Source: Rhodanobacteraceae bacterium
GTDB taxonomy: Bacteria; Pseudomonadota; Gammaproteobacteria; Xanthomonadales; SZUA-5
DNA length: 64,000 nucleotides
Direction: 5' to 3'
Assembly: GCA_016713135.1 (NCBI GenBank)
Contig: JADJPR010000005.1
Coordinates: 29,407 to 93,406 of the forward strand
Shown: one piece after another, positions 45,095-52,820 of the stretch
Layout: every line of letters begins with the position of its first letter
How positions within the stretch are numbered: position 1 is the stretch's first letter
Position numbers and translations under genes: made by a program
Notes under the pieces: generated by a model
What the model was told of the DNA's origin: nothing
Databases searched by the model: none
Seen by the model: the letters and a program-made list of their open reading frames with translations, nothing else

Positions 45095-45562
45095 CTACTC
45101 GTCACGAACCGCCGCTTCGATTTCGACAATATCGATCTTCTTCTGTTTCATCATTGCCGCGATTGCCTTGGCGGACATATTCCTGTCGGCCCTCAATGTC
45201 AGTTCTGTCAACCGCCTCGGGAAAATCTGCCACGACACTCCGTAGCGGTCCTTGAGCCAGCCGCAGTGGCTTTCCTCGCCACCACTCGCAGTCAGCGCCG
45301 CCCAAAGCCTGTCTGTCTCTGCCTGGTCGTCGGTCTCGACCGAGATCGACACAGCCTCGGTCAGGGTGAACATCGGTCCTGCATCGAGTATCTGATACGG
45401 TACCCCGCCCAGCGTGAAGTCAATCAACCAGGAAGCACCATCTCCCGAGATATCGAAGGTCGCTTCGATCCGGCTTCCGGGAATCAAGGCGCAGTAAAAC
45501 TCTGCGGCCTCTCGGCCGCGACCGTCACGGAACCAGAGGCAGGTGCGTATGAGATTGGGCAT
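45095..45562 (-). CDS. VOC/PhnB-like protein
   Basis: Product of 155 aa from ATG 45562. It matches the PhnB / 3-demethylubiquinone methyltransferase-like VOC proteins: CLWFRDGRGREAAEFYCALIPGSRI, then VPYQILDAGPMFTLTEAVSISV and SHCGWLKDRYGVSWQIFP. These are soluble proteins, often single-substrate binding enzymes, with unknown substrate here. A poly-G tract lies just upstream of its start. Confidence 0.85.
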   Translation of the reverse strand: MPNLIRTCLWFRDGRGREAAEFYCALIPGSRIEATFDISGDGASWLIDFTLGGVPYQILDAGPMFTLTEAVSISVETDDQAETDRLWAALTASGGEESHCGWLKDRYGVSWQIFPRRLTELTLRADRNMSAKAIAAMMKQKKIDIVEIEAAVRDE

Positions 45563-45621
45563 CGTACTGTCATCCTGTGAGTGGGTTGATGCAACAGTCT
45601 GGAGAGACGATGACACGAAAG

Positions 45622-45745
45622 GGGGGGGCTGGGGGGGGGGGGGGGGGGGGGCGGGCGCGGGGCCTGGGCCGGGGGGGGGGGGGGGGGGAGGGGGGGGCGC
45701 GGGGGGGGGGGGGCCCCCAACGGCGGGGGGGGGGGGGGGGGGGGA
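45622..45745. repeat. Poly-G low-complexity tract
   Basis: About 120 bases made almost only of G on the plus strand with single interruptions (CT, CGGGCGCGGGG, AGGG, CCCCCAACGG). No coding frame is credible in it. It could be an assembly or sequencing artefact (runs of G are a known two-colour chemistry error) or a true G-quadruplex-forming region. Confidence 0.8.
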
Positions 45746-45871
45746 ACGGCCCACACGGGGAAATGAACGCGTGGCGAATAGCCAGAAAAAGAAAACAGCA
45801 AGCCACCCGACCACCGAAAGCGCGAAGCCAAGATGGTCACGAGATCGCTGATCTGACGCCGACGCTTTCAT
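45746..45871 (-). CDS. Fragment of a small membrane protein interrupted by poly-G
   Basis: The frame from ATG 45871 (GGGAG upstream) encodes MKASASDQRSRDHLG followed by a hydrophobic helix (ALSVVGWLAVFFFWLFA) and then enters the poly-G tract, where it turns into a proline/glycine run. The start looks real; the C-terminus is lost or hidden by the tract. Function unknown. The gap 45,872-46,160 shows no gene. Confidence 0.4.
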
Positions 45872-46160
45872 CGAAACTCCCGGAGAGAGACGAGGACACG
45901 CAAAAACTGGGGGACTTCCGACACGCCAAGAGAAGCGAGGACACGCATGAGTTGTTAGATTTTCGTTACGCCCGTCAGAGCATCCCGGCAGGCCACGCCG
46001 ATGTCCACGCAATGCTACTCCCGATGACGCAAGCCCGCTCTCCGTTGCCCCCAACCCCCTTGGCGTCTCCTACTGCGTGTCGCGCTGCGTGCGGCGTGCA
46101 TGGCTCTGGACATCTGCTCACCTGTGCCAGCAAGACGCCAATGCCGCGCTTTCCCACACA

Positions 46161-46325
46161 CCTGATTCGTACCAATCCTCAGCGGCGATGAACCGGCGAT
46201 GCGAAAAGCGTTCGGACAAGGTCCGAACCCACAGATGCCGCGAGCTTCCTGTGCGTGGGTTTGGACCTTGTCCAAACGCTGTTGCTTCTGGGGCGCTCCC
46301 GCGATGAGGATTGGTACGAATCAGG
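46161..46325. mobile_element. 165-bp MITE, copy 3 (inverted relative to copy 2)
   Basis: Same length and ends (CCTGATTCGTACC / GGTACGAATCAGG) as copy 2 but the interior is in opposite orientation. Flanked on the right by TTCCCACA; the same 8-mer stands on the left at 46151-46158, with two extra bases (CA) before the element. 46,326-46,549 holds no gene. Confidence 0.85.
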
Positions 46326-46549
46326 TTCCCACATGACGGGCAGTTGGCCAGCGGTGCGCGCTTGCTGCGCCACTGGCGGCCGGTTCGGTGTATTCGGTGC
46401 TGGAGACGGCCTTCACTTCACCGACAGGCTGCGAATACTCAGTAAACGGGGCGAAAGTCTGGGACAGCCGTCGCAGCGCACCTAGGCTCCAGGTGCGAGA
46501 AATCGCGCGCCGGCGCCACCAAAGTACACGACCACCCACGGAGAGCCCC

Positions 46550-47878
46550 ATGGCCATCGTCATCCTGCACGGCTGGAGCGACACCGCAAGTTCCTTCAAG
46601 GACCTCAAGGAGATCATCGGCAACGGATTGGGCGCACCGCCGGTATCGATCCACCTGGCCGACTGGTTGTCGCTGCAGGACGATGTGACCGTCACCGATG
46701 TGGCCGAGGCAATGCAGGACGCCTGGATGCGCAAGGGCCTGTCGACCACGCCGCGGGCGCACGACCTGGTGGTGCACAGCACCGGCGCGCTGGTCGTGCG
46801 CGAGTGGATGACGCGTTACTACACGCCGGCCACGGTGCCGGTGAAGCGCTTCGTGATGCTGGCGCCGGCCAACTTCGGCTCCGGCATCGCGCACAAGGGG
46901 CTCAGTTTCATGGGCCGCGCGATCAAGGGCTGGAGCAGCGGCTTCCAGACCGGCACCCAGTTGCTGCGCTCACTGGAACTCGCCTCACCCTACACCGCCA
47001 ACCTGGCCGACCGCGATCTGTTCGACCCCGCGCAGCGCTGGTACGGCGCCGACCGCGTCCTGGCCACCGTGCTGGTGGGCGATACGGGCTACGACGGCAT
47101 CCGTTCGATCGCCAACGAGGCCGGCTCCGACGGCACCGTGCGTATCAGCACCGCCAACCTCAATGCGCTGAAGCTGGACCTGGCCATCGGCAGCCAGCCC
47201 GGCCAGGTGGCCAGTGTGGTTCCCACCGAGGTCAATGGCGACATCGCCTTCGGCGTGCTCGCCGGGCACACCCACGGATCGATCGTCAACGGCGGCAAGG
47301 ACCCGCTGTTTCAGACCCGCGACCAGTTGCTGCTGGCCGCCCTGCGGGTGGAAGATGCCGACTATCCGTCCGCCGGCGGCGCCTTCGGCTGGCAGCAACG
47401 ACTGACCGCCGCGGCCGATCCCGCGCGCGCCACGGACCAGTTGCAGAACACCGTGATCCACCTGAAGGATCACCTCGGGCACGAGGTCCCGGACTACTTC
47501 CTGGAGTTCTACAAGGACCCGAACAGCCAGGACCGCGAGAACCGGGGGTTCGAACAGAACTTCTACCGCCGCGTGGTCAACCACGTGCATGTCTACGGCC
47601 CCAACAAGTCCTGGCGCGCGCTGTACCTGGACATCAACGCACTGGCCAAGCTGTCGCCGCAGATCCAGAAGCTCTACATCAGCCTCTGCGCCTCCCCGGA
47701 GTTCGACGAAGACACCCCGAAGAAGACGCCGGTGGGCTACAAGGGCACCACCGACGACTCCACCGGCGAGCTGGTCATCCCGCAGGCCAGCCTGGCCAAG
47801 TACTTCGCCCCGCACCGCACAGTGATCATCCGCGCCACCATTCCGCGCTACCAGGCGCCGCGGGTGTTCCACCTCTAG
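46550..47878 (+). CDS. Alpha/beta hydrolase-fold protein (PGAP1/lipase-like)
   Basis: Product of 442 aa from ATG 46550, preceded by GGAGAG. The start AIVILHGWSDTASSFKDL and the nucleophile region LVVHSTGALVVREW (H-S-T-G in place of G-H-S-x-G) belong to the alpha/beta hydrolase fold, with a later His in AGHTHGSI. The C-terminal half (from about 290) has ALYLDINALAKLSPQ and is not recognised. Cytoplasmic. Substrate unknown; an earlier in-frame start has no ribosome site. Confidence 0.78.
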   Translation: MAIVILHGWSDTASSFKDLKEIIGNGLGAPPVSIHLADWLSLQDDVTVTDVAEAMQDAWMRKGLSTTPRAHDLVVHSTGALVVREWMTRYYTPATVPVKRFVMLAPANFGSGIAHKGLSFMGRAIKGWSSGFQTGTQLLRSLELASPYTANLADRDLFDPAQRWYGADRVLATVLVGDTGYDGIRSIANEAGSDGTVRISTANLNALKLDLAIGSQPGQVASVVPTEVNGDIAFGVLAGHTHGSIVNGGKDPLFQTRDQLLLAALRVEDADYPSAGGAFGWQQRLTAAADPARATDQLQNTVIHLKDHLGHEVPDYFLEFYKDPNSQDRENRGFEQNFYRRVVNHVHVYGPNKSWRALYLDINALAKLSPQIQKLYISLCASPEFDEDTPKKTPVGYKGTTDDSTGELVIPQASLAKYFAPHRTVIIRATIPRYQAPRVFHL

Positions 47879-47937
47879 GGCGCAGCCAGGCCAAAGCCCA
47901 TGACACCTTCCCAGGGCCCGATGCATCGTGCCCTGGG

Positions 47938-48357
47938 CTACTGCGGCAAGGTGTACTCGAATTCGTACTGGTGCCTGCCGTCCACGATCGTGAGCTTGAA
48001 ACTGCCCGCCAGCCCGGCAAGCTCACCGGTACCCGAATCCGGCACCACCGTGATCGACAACTGCTGCGACCCGCCCGCCATGGTGCCGGTGTGCTGGAAC
48101 ACGAAGCTCCCGCTGCGGCCCTGCAGCGTCCCGCTGACCCGCTCCACCGCCACATAGCCCGCCGAACCCTGGACCGGCGTCCGGGCGTAGAGCATCTCGC
48201 CCTTGCCGGTACCCGTGAGATCACCCTCGAAGCGCTTGGCGAGCGACATGCGGCCCAGGCTCACCCCGTCTGCGACATCGGGCTCGCCGAGCGGCTTCAG
48301 TTCGACAGTGAACTCGCCTTTTGCGACTGCGGGCATCTGGGTCATCTCCATCGACAA
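47938..48357 (-). CDS. DUF3224 family protein
   Basis: Product of 139 aa matching DUF3224: AKGEFTVELKPLGEP, RMSLAKRFEGDLTGTGKGEM, FVFQHTGTM and GELAGLAGSFKLTIVDGRHQYEFEYTLP. These are small beta-barrel proteins of unknown function. Lies convergent with the hydrolase gene and 73 bases downstream of the reductase-like gene. Confidence 0.85.
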   Translation of the reverse strand: MSMEMTQMPAVAKGEFTVELKPLGEPDVADGVSLGRMSLAKRFEGDLTGTGKGEMLYARTPVQGSAGYVAVERVSGTLQGRSGSFVFQHTGTMAGGSQQLSITVVPDSGTGELAGLAGSFKLTIVDGRHQYEFEYTLPQ

Positions 48358-48430
48358 TGCCCCGGAGCATAGGCGAAGGACCGTGCGGACCGACCGGCCG
48401 CTGTGGTCGCTGTCGAATCAGGCCAGATCG

Positions 48431-48994
48431 TCATCCGCCGTCCGCGCGCCGGTAGTGCATGGCAACCGCGCCGTTGCGCATCGGCTTCGCCCAGACCAGG
48501 TCCAGCCGCCGCAGACTGGGCAGCCCGCTCTGGTAAAGCGTCGGACCGTGGCCGGCGATCCAGGGATGGATCAGGAAGCGGTACTCGTCGATCAGATCCA
48601 GCCGGTCCAGCGCAGCCGCCAGCTTGCCGCTGCCCAGCAGCACGCCGGCCGGCGTCGCATCCTTGAGTTGCTGCACACACGTGCGCAAATCACCGGCAAG
48701 GCGATGGCTGTTCGTCCATGGGAAGTCCTTGCGCGTGGACGACACCACGTACTTCGGCTTGGTCTCCAGCTTCAACGCCCACTCCCGCACCGCCGCCGGC
48801 GCATCCACCTCCCCGCGCACGACCGACGGCCAATAGCCCTCCATCATCTCGTAGGTCACCCGGCCCCACAGCATCACCCCACCCTCGTCCATCAGCCGGG
48901 TGAAGAAGGCATGCGTCTCGTCGTCCGCAATCCCCGCCTCATGATCGACGCAACCGTCCAGCGTGAGGTTCAATCCGAAGGTCAGGAGTCCCAT
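48431..48994 (-). CDS. Dihydrofolate reductase-like (RibD C-terminal domain) family protein
   Basis: Product of 187 aa with LNLTLDGCVDHEAG, WGRVTYEMMEGYWP, KYVVSSTRKDFPW and the LDRLDLIDEYRFLIHPWIAGHG ending typical of the DHFR/RibD-C family. Such proteins bind NADPH; the exact reductase activity is unknown. Only a 6-base gap separates it from the upstream small membrane protein. Confidence 0.87.
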   Translation of the reverse strand: MGLLTFGLNLTLDGCVDHEAGIADDETHAFFTRLMDEGGVMLWGRVTYEMMEGYWPSVVRGEVDAPAAVREWALKLETKPKYVVSSTRKDFPWTNSHRLAGDLRTCVQQLKDATPAGVLLGSGKLAAALDRLDLIDEYRFLIHPWIAGHGPTLYQSGLPSLRRLDLVWAKPMRNGAVAMHYRRADGG

Positions 48995-49000
48995 GCGGGC

Positions 49001-49186
49001 TTATCTCTGTTGTCGACCACGAGACAGCCGGTTGGCGCCCAGCGACAAAAAGGCAACGCCGGCGCCGAAAATTGCGATCAACAAGACCTCCCGGGAGTCG
49101 AGGTCGCTGTTGAACAAGCCGATCAGCGCGAATGCGAGGGCGCAGACGCCGACAGTCAGAAAAAGCCATGCGGGACGCTGGGTCAT
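49001..49186 (-). CDS. Small membrane protein, two helices
   Basis: Product of 61 aa with two hydrophobic helices (WLFLTVGVCALAFALIGLF and VLLIAIFGAGVAFLSLGA) and a basic end. GGAGG precedes the ATG. It is 15 bases after the next small membrane gene and 6 before the DHFR-like gene, so the three may be one unit. Function unknown. Confidence 0.6.
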   Translation of the reverse strand: MTQRPAWLFLTVGVCALAFALIGLFNSDLDSREVLLIAIFGAGVAFLSLGANRLSRGRQQR

Positions 49187-49201
49187 GTTCTCCTCCTGAA
49201 C

Positions 49202-49534
49202 TCAGTCCAGTTTCTCAAGCACGATACCAACAACAACCGCCAGGAATGACACCACCAATACGATGATGTTCATCCTCCCGAGCCATCTCATCCTGACCGG
49301 AATGAAGCTGGCCAGCCCAAGCGAGCTGAACATCACCCCCAAGACGAAAACCTGCCAGGTATGCGGGTCATTGAAAATCGCAATGCGGTTGGGCCGCAGA
49401 TCGACATATTCGATCACGTCCAGCGAAAGCAAAATTGCAAGCACACCGGTCAGGAGGAAGCCAATGCCCACGACAGCTTGGAACAACTGCGTGGTGGCTT
49501 TGCGGCGGGTTTCAGTCAGGGGATCAATTGACAT
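49202..49534 (-). CDS. Small membrane protein, three to four helices
   Basis: Product of 110 aa: AVVGIGFLLTGVLAILLSLDV, VFVLGVMFSSLGLASFIPV and NIIVLVVSFLAVVVGIVLE are hydrophobic helices. No family recognised. Directly upstream (49,556 on) is the first attC-like site, so this pair may be the oldest, distal cassette or the border of the chromosome. Confidence 0.62.
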   Translation of the reverse strand: MSIDPLTETRRKATTQLFQAVVGIGFLLTGVLAILLSLDVIEYVDLRPNRIAIFNDPHTWQVFVLGVMFSSLGLASFIPVRMRWLGRMNIIVLVVSFLAVVVGIVLEKLD

Positions 49535-49555
49535 GGTCTCACCGAATGAAAGCTA

Positions 49556-49640
49556 AGGCAACGTCAAGCCGGCGGAACGAGTGGTGCCGCGGTTGATGCG
49601 AAGAACCTGATCCGCGCTCGGCTCGAACGCATCGTTAGCC
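49556..49640 (-). other. attC-like site, decayed (distal end of array)
   Basis: On the minus strand: GGCTAACGATGCGTTCGAGC at the R'' end, the internal CGGATCAGGTTCTTCGCATC, and GGCTTGACGTTGCCTTAGC at the R' end. The inner part matches the good attC sites further right (for example 61,985), but the R' core is GTTGCCT and does not fit GTTRRRY. Leftmost attC-like site seen. Confidence 0.6.
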
Positions 49641-50052
49641 GTTCGGCTTCACTTTCCCCAGACTCGATAACAGCACAAGCACGGAAATTATCCCGGCAGC
49701 CTTGAAATAGCTGTGCGCGCTTCTATGCTCACGAAAGAATAACACAGCGAGAGAAAGAATAAATGGGGTTGATGCATATCCCAGAGATGCATAGTAGTAG
49801 CTCTTTCAGAAACCGCAGGCGCGGATTGAAGTTCCAGGCCGAAGTTGAACAATGAGGCCAACAATGCCACAAATGCCCAAACAAAGTGGCAACCCCCTTA
49901 CCAACCATGGGAGTTTTCTTCGCGGCATCATTTACAGGTTCCACTTCAACCTTTGGCGCTTTGGCCAAACAACCTTTCGAGCAATACTTAAGGTCATTAT
50001 CACTTACCCCGCCGAGAAGGATAAGATTTCTGCATGTCGCACACCTTGCCAT
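49635..50052 (-). pseudogene. Zinc-finger membrane protein cassette, with two frameshifts
   Basis: From ATG 50052 (GGAGG seven bases upstream, directly after an attC) the frame gives MARCATCRNLILLGGVSDND then LKYCSKGC, a four-cysteine zinc motif. It continues to MVGKGVATLF, then needs a frame change to read VALLASLFNFGLELQSAP and another to read YASLGYASTPFILSLAVLFF and YFKAAGIISVLVLLSSLG, ending KVKPNG at a stop inside the attC core. So the original was a zinc-finger protein with three membrane helices. It is decayed or has sequence errors. Confidence 0.6.
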
Positions 50053-50066
50053 ACGCTTTCCTCCAA

Positions 50067-50119
50067 GTCTAACGCCCGAGATAAGCCGCGCCGAAGGCGT
50101 CGGCTTGTGAATAGTAAAG
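50067..50119 (-). other. Short attC site
   Basis: Minus strand: ACTATTCACAAGCCGACGCC, TTCGGC loop, then CGCGGCTTATCTCGGGCGTT ending AGAC. R' core GTTAGAC is good, R'' core (CTTTACT) is decayed. About 53 bases, an unusually compact site. It precedes the zinc-finger cassette start. Confidence 0.65.
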
Positions 50120-50315
50120 CCTCCGCGCCAATGACAGTTGGGCACTTAAAGGCCACGCAACGAGTTGTCGGAACTGCCACAGGGCATTTGATAGACCAAG
50201 CGGTCACATGGTCCTCGACCCAAAGGGGCTGTGCGCAATATGGACATGACCGATCATCGGAAAATTGTTCGTGTACGTGAAAGAATCGCAGGGTGTCCCG
50301 GCTTCCTCGCATCTC
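50111..50315 (-). CDS. Possible cysteine-rich cassette ORF
   Basis: The frame from ATG 50315 encodes MRGSRDTLRFFHVHEQFSDD then RSCPYCAQPLWVEDHV and KCPVAVPTTRCVAFKCPTV, with CPYC and later cysteines that could bind zinc. It runs into the attC, as cassette genes often do. No ribosome site is obvious, and the region 50,332-50,403 belongs to a repeated element. Low support. Confidence 0.3.
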
Positions 50316-50413
50316 CCCTCGCCCCAGTTGGGTGCTTTTCGGCGGCGCAATCATCCTCCCGAGCTTCATGACTTTGAACGAATTGCTGGGTGTCCCCGCC
50401 TTTGGCTAATCGC

Positions 50414-52318
50414 ATCGCGGTAGGGCCGCCGGTCACCCGGCGCCCCCCGCACAGATCCGGACGTGCGCGTTTAACGCATCCGGCTCCTGCATCGAGTCAG
50501 AACGCGAAGCGTTGGTTCGGGTAGGGATGGACGATGCGGGTCGATGGAATCCAGCGTTGCACCCAGCGATTGAACTGTGCCCAGGTCAGTGTGCGCTTCT
50601 GACTACGCCGTCTCAGCACTCGCAGCCATATCCGGTTCACCTCGCGACGCACGGTGTCCAGTGCCCGCCGGTTCCCGGGAATGCCATGGTACTGGAAGTA
50701 CCCTCGCACCTTGCTGCGCAGCCAACTGCCTTGCCGCGCGACCGTCCACGCATAACGCTGGGTCAGCTCCGCCTTTACCGTCTGCAGGAACGCGCGCACG
50801 CGTTTGCCGATCGAGCGACGGTGCACGGCAAACCCGCCATCGCTGCGACGTGTGCCACAGCAGTGGACGAAACCAAGGAAGTTGAACACCTCCGGCTTGC
50901 CCTGCCCGCGCTCCGCACGATTCAGCCGGGCATACCGGCCAAATTCGATCAGCCGGGTCTTCTCCGGGTGCAGCGTCAACCCGTACAGGGCCAGACGCTT
51001 CTCCAGACTCGCCCGCAGCCGTTCGCCATCCTGGCGATACTGAAATCCCATCACAAAATCATCCGCATAGCGGACCATGGACACCTTCCCGCGTGCCCAC
51101 TTGCCGCGCCACCCATGCACCCACCGGTCGATGGCGTCGTGCAGATACACGTTCGCCAGCAACGGCGAGATCACCGCCCCTTGGGGTACCCCGATAGCAC
51201 TCGTTTGCCAGTTCCCGGCATCGATCACTCCCGCACTCAGCGTGTCCGCAATGATCCGCAGCACACGCCGGTCCGTCACCCGCCGGCCCAGGACGGCCAG
51301 AAGCTTGTCATGCGGAATGCGGTCGAAACACGCTTCGATGTCCGCATCCAGCACATGGCCGACCTTCCGCGTCGTCAGCGCCATGTACACCGCATCGAGC
51401 GCATCGTGCTGACCGCGCCCGGGACGGAATCCATAACTGAAACCCAGAAAGTCCACCTCGTAAACCGCTTCCAGCACCATGACCAGCGCTTTCTGGACCA
51501 CCTTGTCCTCGACGCAGGTCACGCCCAACGGGCGCTGCCGCCCGTCCGCCTTGGGGATCCACTGCCGAAGAACCGGCTGCGGTCGATACCAGCCCGCGTG
51601 CAATGCCTCGTGCAATCGCACCAGTCGCGCACTCAGATCGACGCCATACGCCGTCCAGTCCTCCTCGTCGACACCCGCGGCAGCCTCCTTCCGCAGCAGG
51701 CGATATGCCTGTTCCAGCCGGTCCACCGTGATGTGATGCAGCAGATTGTTGAACTGCAACGAGCGGTCCCACTGCGCCGCTTCGCGCACTCGGGCAAGTC
51801 CTGATGCGCCTTCCGCGTGGCCCTGCGTCCACGCCAGCGCAGCAGCGCCCGAATTCCTCTCTGCCGAGGCCCTTCGCTCCACGGTCTCCGCCATCGATGA
51901 CTTGATCTTGTTCGTCCGCTTCATCGCTACTATGACCTCGTCTGACTCCCAAGCCACTTCCCCAGCAACCGTATGGCGCACGCCTTTCGTTGCCAGCGGT
52001 CGTCCTGACCCGCGCTTGGGTATCCCAGGTTCCGCACAGAACACATCCGTGCATGCAACGGCTCTGCTGACTCCGAGGAACCGATCCAGCGCTCGCGATC
52101 TGCGCGCCGTCTCGTGTGGCCTTCCCCGTCACCCAACAAGGTCGGCATTCCTGACCATGATTTCGGAGCTCAATCACCGCGCCTACACCTCCACCTGTCA
52201 ACGCTTGGCCTGGGCCGTCTCCAGCCCCCACCCATGACTCGGTGCCCCGGCGGCTCGCTACGCCTTACCGGGTAGAGGAACTGCCCCTCCAATGTCCTGC
52301 CAGATTCTCCTGGCGCTT
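50414..52318 (-). mobile_element. Group II intron 1 (5' end uncertain)
   Basis: The 3' part reads domain V as GAGCCGGATGCGTTAAACGC and following bases (complement of 50,452-50,486) with the AGC triad, then domain VI ending CCCTACCGCGAT at 50414. The encoded maturase fills the middle. At the 5' side a TTGGAGG...TCCTCTACCCGG segment is shared with intron 2, but the expected GTGCG start is not found; only AAGCGCCAGGAG lies at the place, so the 5' border near 52,318 is an estimate or is damaged. The sequence GGGGACACCCAG stands on both sides. Confidence 0.7.
50497..51924 (-). CDS. ltrA: Group II intron reverse transcriptase/maturase (intron 1)
   Basis: About 475 aa from ATG 51924 (an earlier ATG at 52044 is possible). 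RT motifs: GVTCVEDKVVQKALV, YGFRPGRGQHDALDAV, the catalytic VLDADIEACFDRIPHDKLL, IGVPQGAVISPLLANV and YADD in MVRYADDFVMGF. The maturase X domain follows (RGYFQYHGIPGNRRALDTV) and the protein ends HPYPNQRFAF with no HNH endonuclease. All catalytic residues are present, so it looks able to splice and reverse transcribe. Stops 10 bases before domain V. Confidence 0.9.
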   Translation of the reverse strand: MKRTNKIKSSMAETVERRASAERNSGAAALAWTQGHAEGASGLARVREAAQWDRSLQFNNLLHHITVDRLEQAYRLLRKEAAAGVDEEDWTAYGVDLSARLVRLHEALHAGWYRPQPVLRQWIPKADGRQRPLGVTCVEDKVVQKALVMVLEAVYEVDFLGFSYGFRPGRGQHDALDAVYMALTTRKVGHVLDADIEACFDRIPHDKLLAVLGRRVTDRRVLRIIADTLSAGVIDAGNWQTSAIGVPQGAVISPLLANVYLHDAIDRWVHGWRGKWARGKVSMVRYADDFVMGFQYRQDGERLRASLEKRLALYGLTLHPEKTRLIEFGRYARLNRAERGQGKPEVFNFLGFVHCCGTRRSDGGFAVHRRSIGKRVRAFLQTVKAELTQRYAWTVARQGSWLRSKVRGYFQYHGIPGNRRALDTVRREVNRIWLRVLRRRSQKRTLTWAQFNRWVQRWIPSTRIVHPYPNQRFAF

Positions 52319-52542
52319 CTGGGTGTCCCCGCTTTTGCTGGGCCACCGCCCGCGTTTCTCCGGCGCCTGGGAACGGACGCCGCCCAGTGGACCGACCGCG
52401 TACGCGCCGTCAAACCGGAGCAAGGATTCTGTCGTGTCATCGGCAGCGAGGGCGCGCTGGTCGACAAGGCTGCCGAGATCGGCCAGCGTTGGCTGCGCGG
52501 CCTGGGCGTGGCTCGTTCGCTCGCGAACTGATCGGCAACACC
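52319..52542. other. Non-coding flank of intron 1
   Basis: About 220 bases between the estimated intron 5' end and the tandem repeats. On the minus strand it contains AAAAGCGGGGACACCCAG right at the intron edge and otherwise GC-rich sequence with no convincing gene. Confidence 0.4.
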
Positions 52543-52770
52543 CAGCCACTTTCGGCGCCGCGGGCGCCTGGGCGTGTTGCTGCCGCCAGTTCCAAGTCGT
52601 TGAATCCAGTGTTTCTCGGCGGCGAAATCATGCTCCCGGGCCTCATGACTGCTTTTCACTCAGCCACTTTCGGCGCCGCGGGCGCCTGGGCGTGTTGCTG
52701 CCGCTAGTTCCAAGTCGTTGAATCCGGTGTTTCTCGGCGGCGAAATCATGCTCCCGGGCCTCATGACTGC
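52543..52770. repeat. Tandem 110-bp repeat with distant third copy
   Basis: Units 52543-52652 and 52661-52770 (period 118) are almost identical (CAGCCACTTTCGGCGCCGCG to CGGGCCTCATGACTGC). The second goes on into GAACGAATCGCTGGGTGTCC. A diverged copy of the right half lies at 50,332-50,403 on the other side of intron 1. The block joins a truncated attC: at 52,807-52,815 only the R'' part (CCCCAAC TATG) of an attC remains. Confidence 0.7.
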
Positions 52771-52820
52771 GAACGAATCGCTGGGTGTCCCCGCTTTTCC
52801 ATTACATACATAGTTGGGGA

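Noticed and set aside
45577..46191. Plus-strand frame through poly-G
   Set aside because: Glycine/proline run produced by the G tract, then reads into MITE copy 3.
50111..50315. Cysteine-rich ORF as a firm gene
   Set aside because: Kept only as a low-confidence feature because it has no ribosome site and overlaps an attC.
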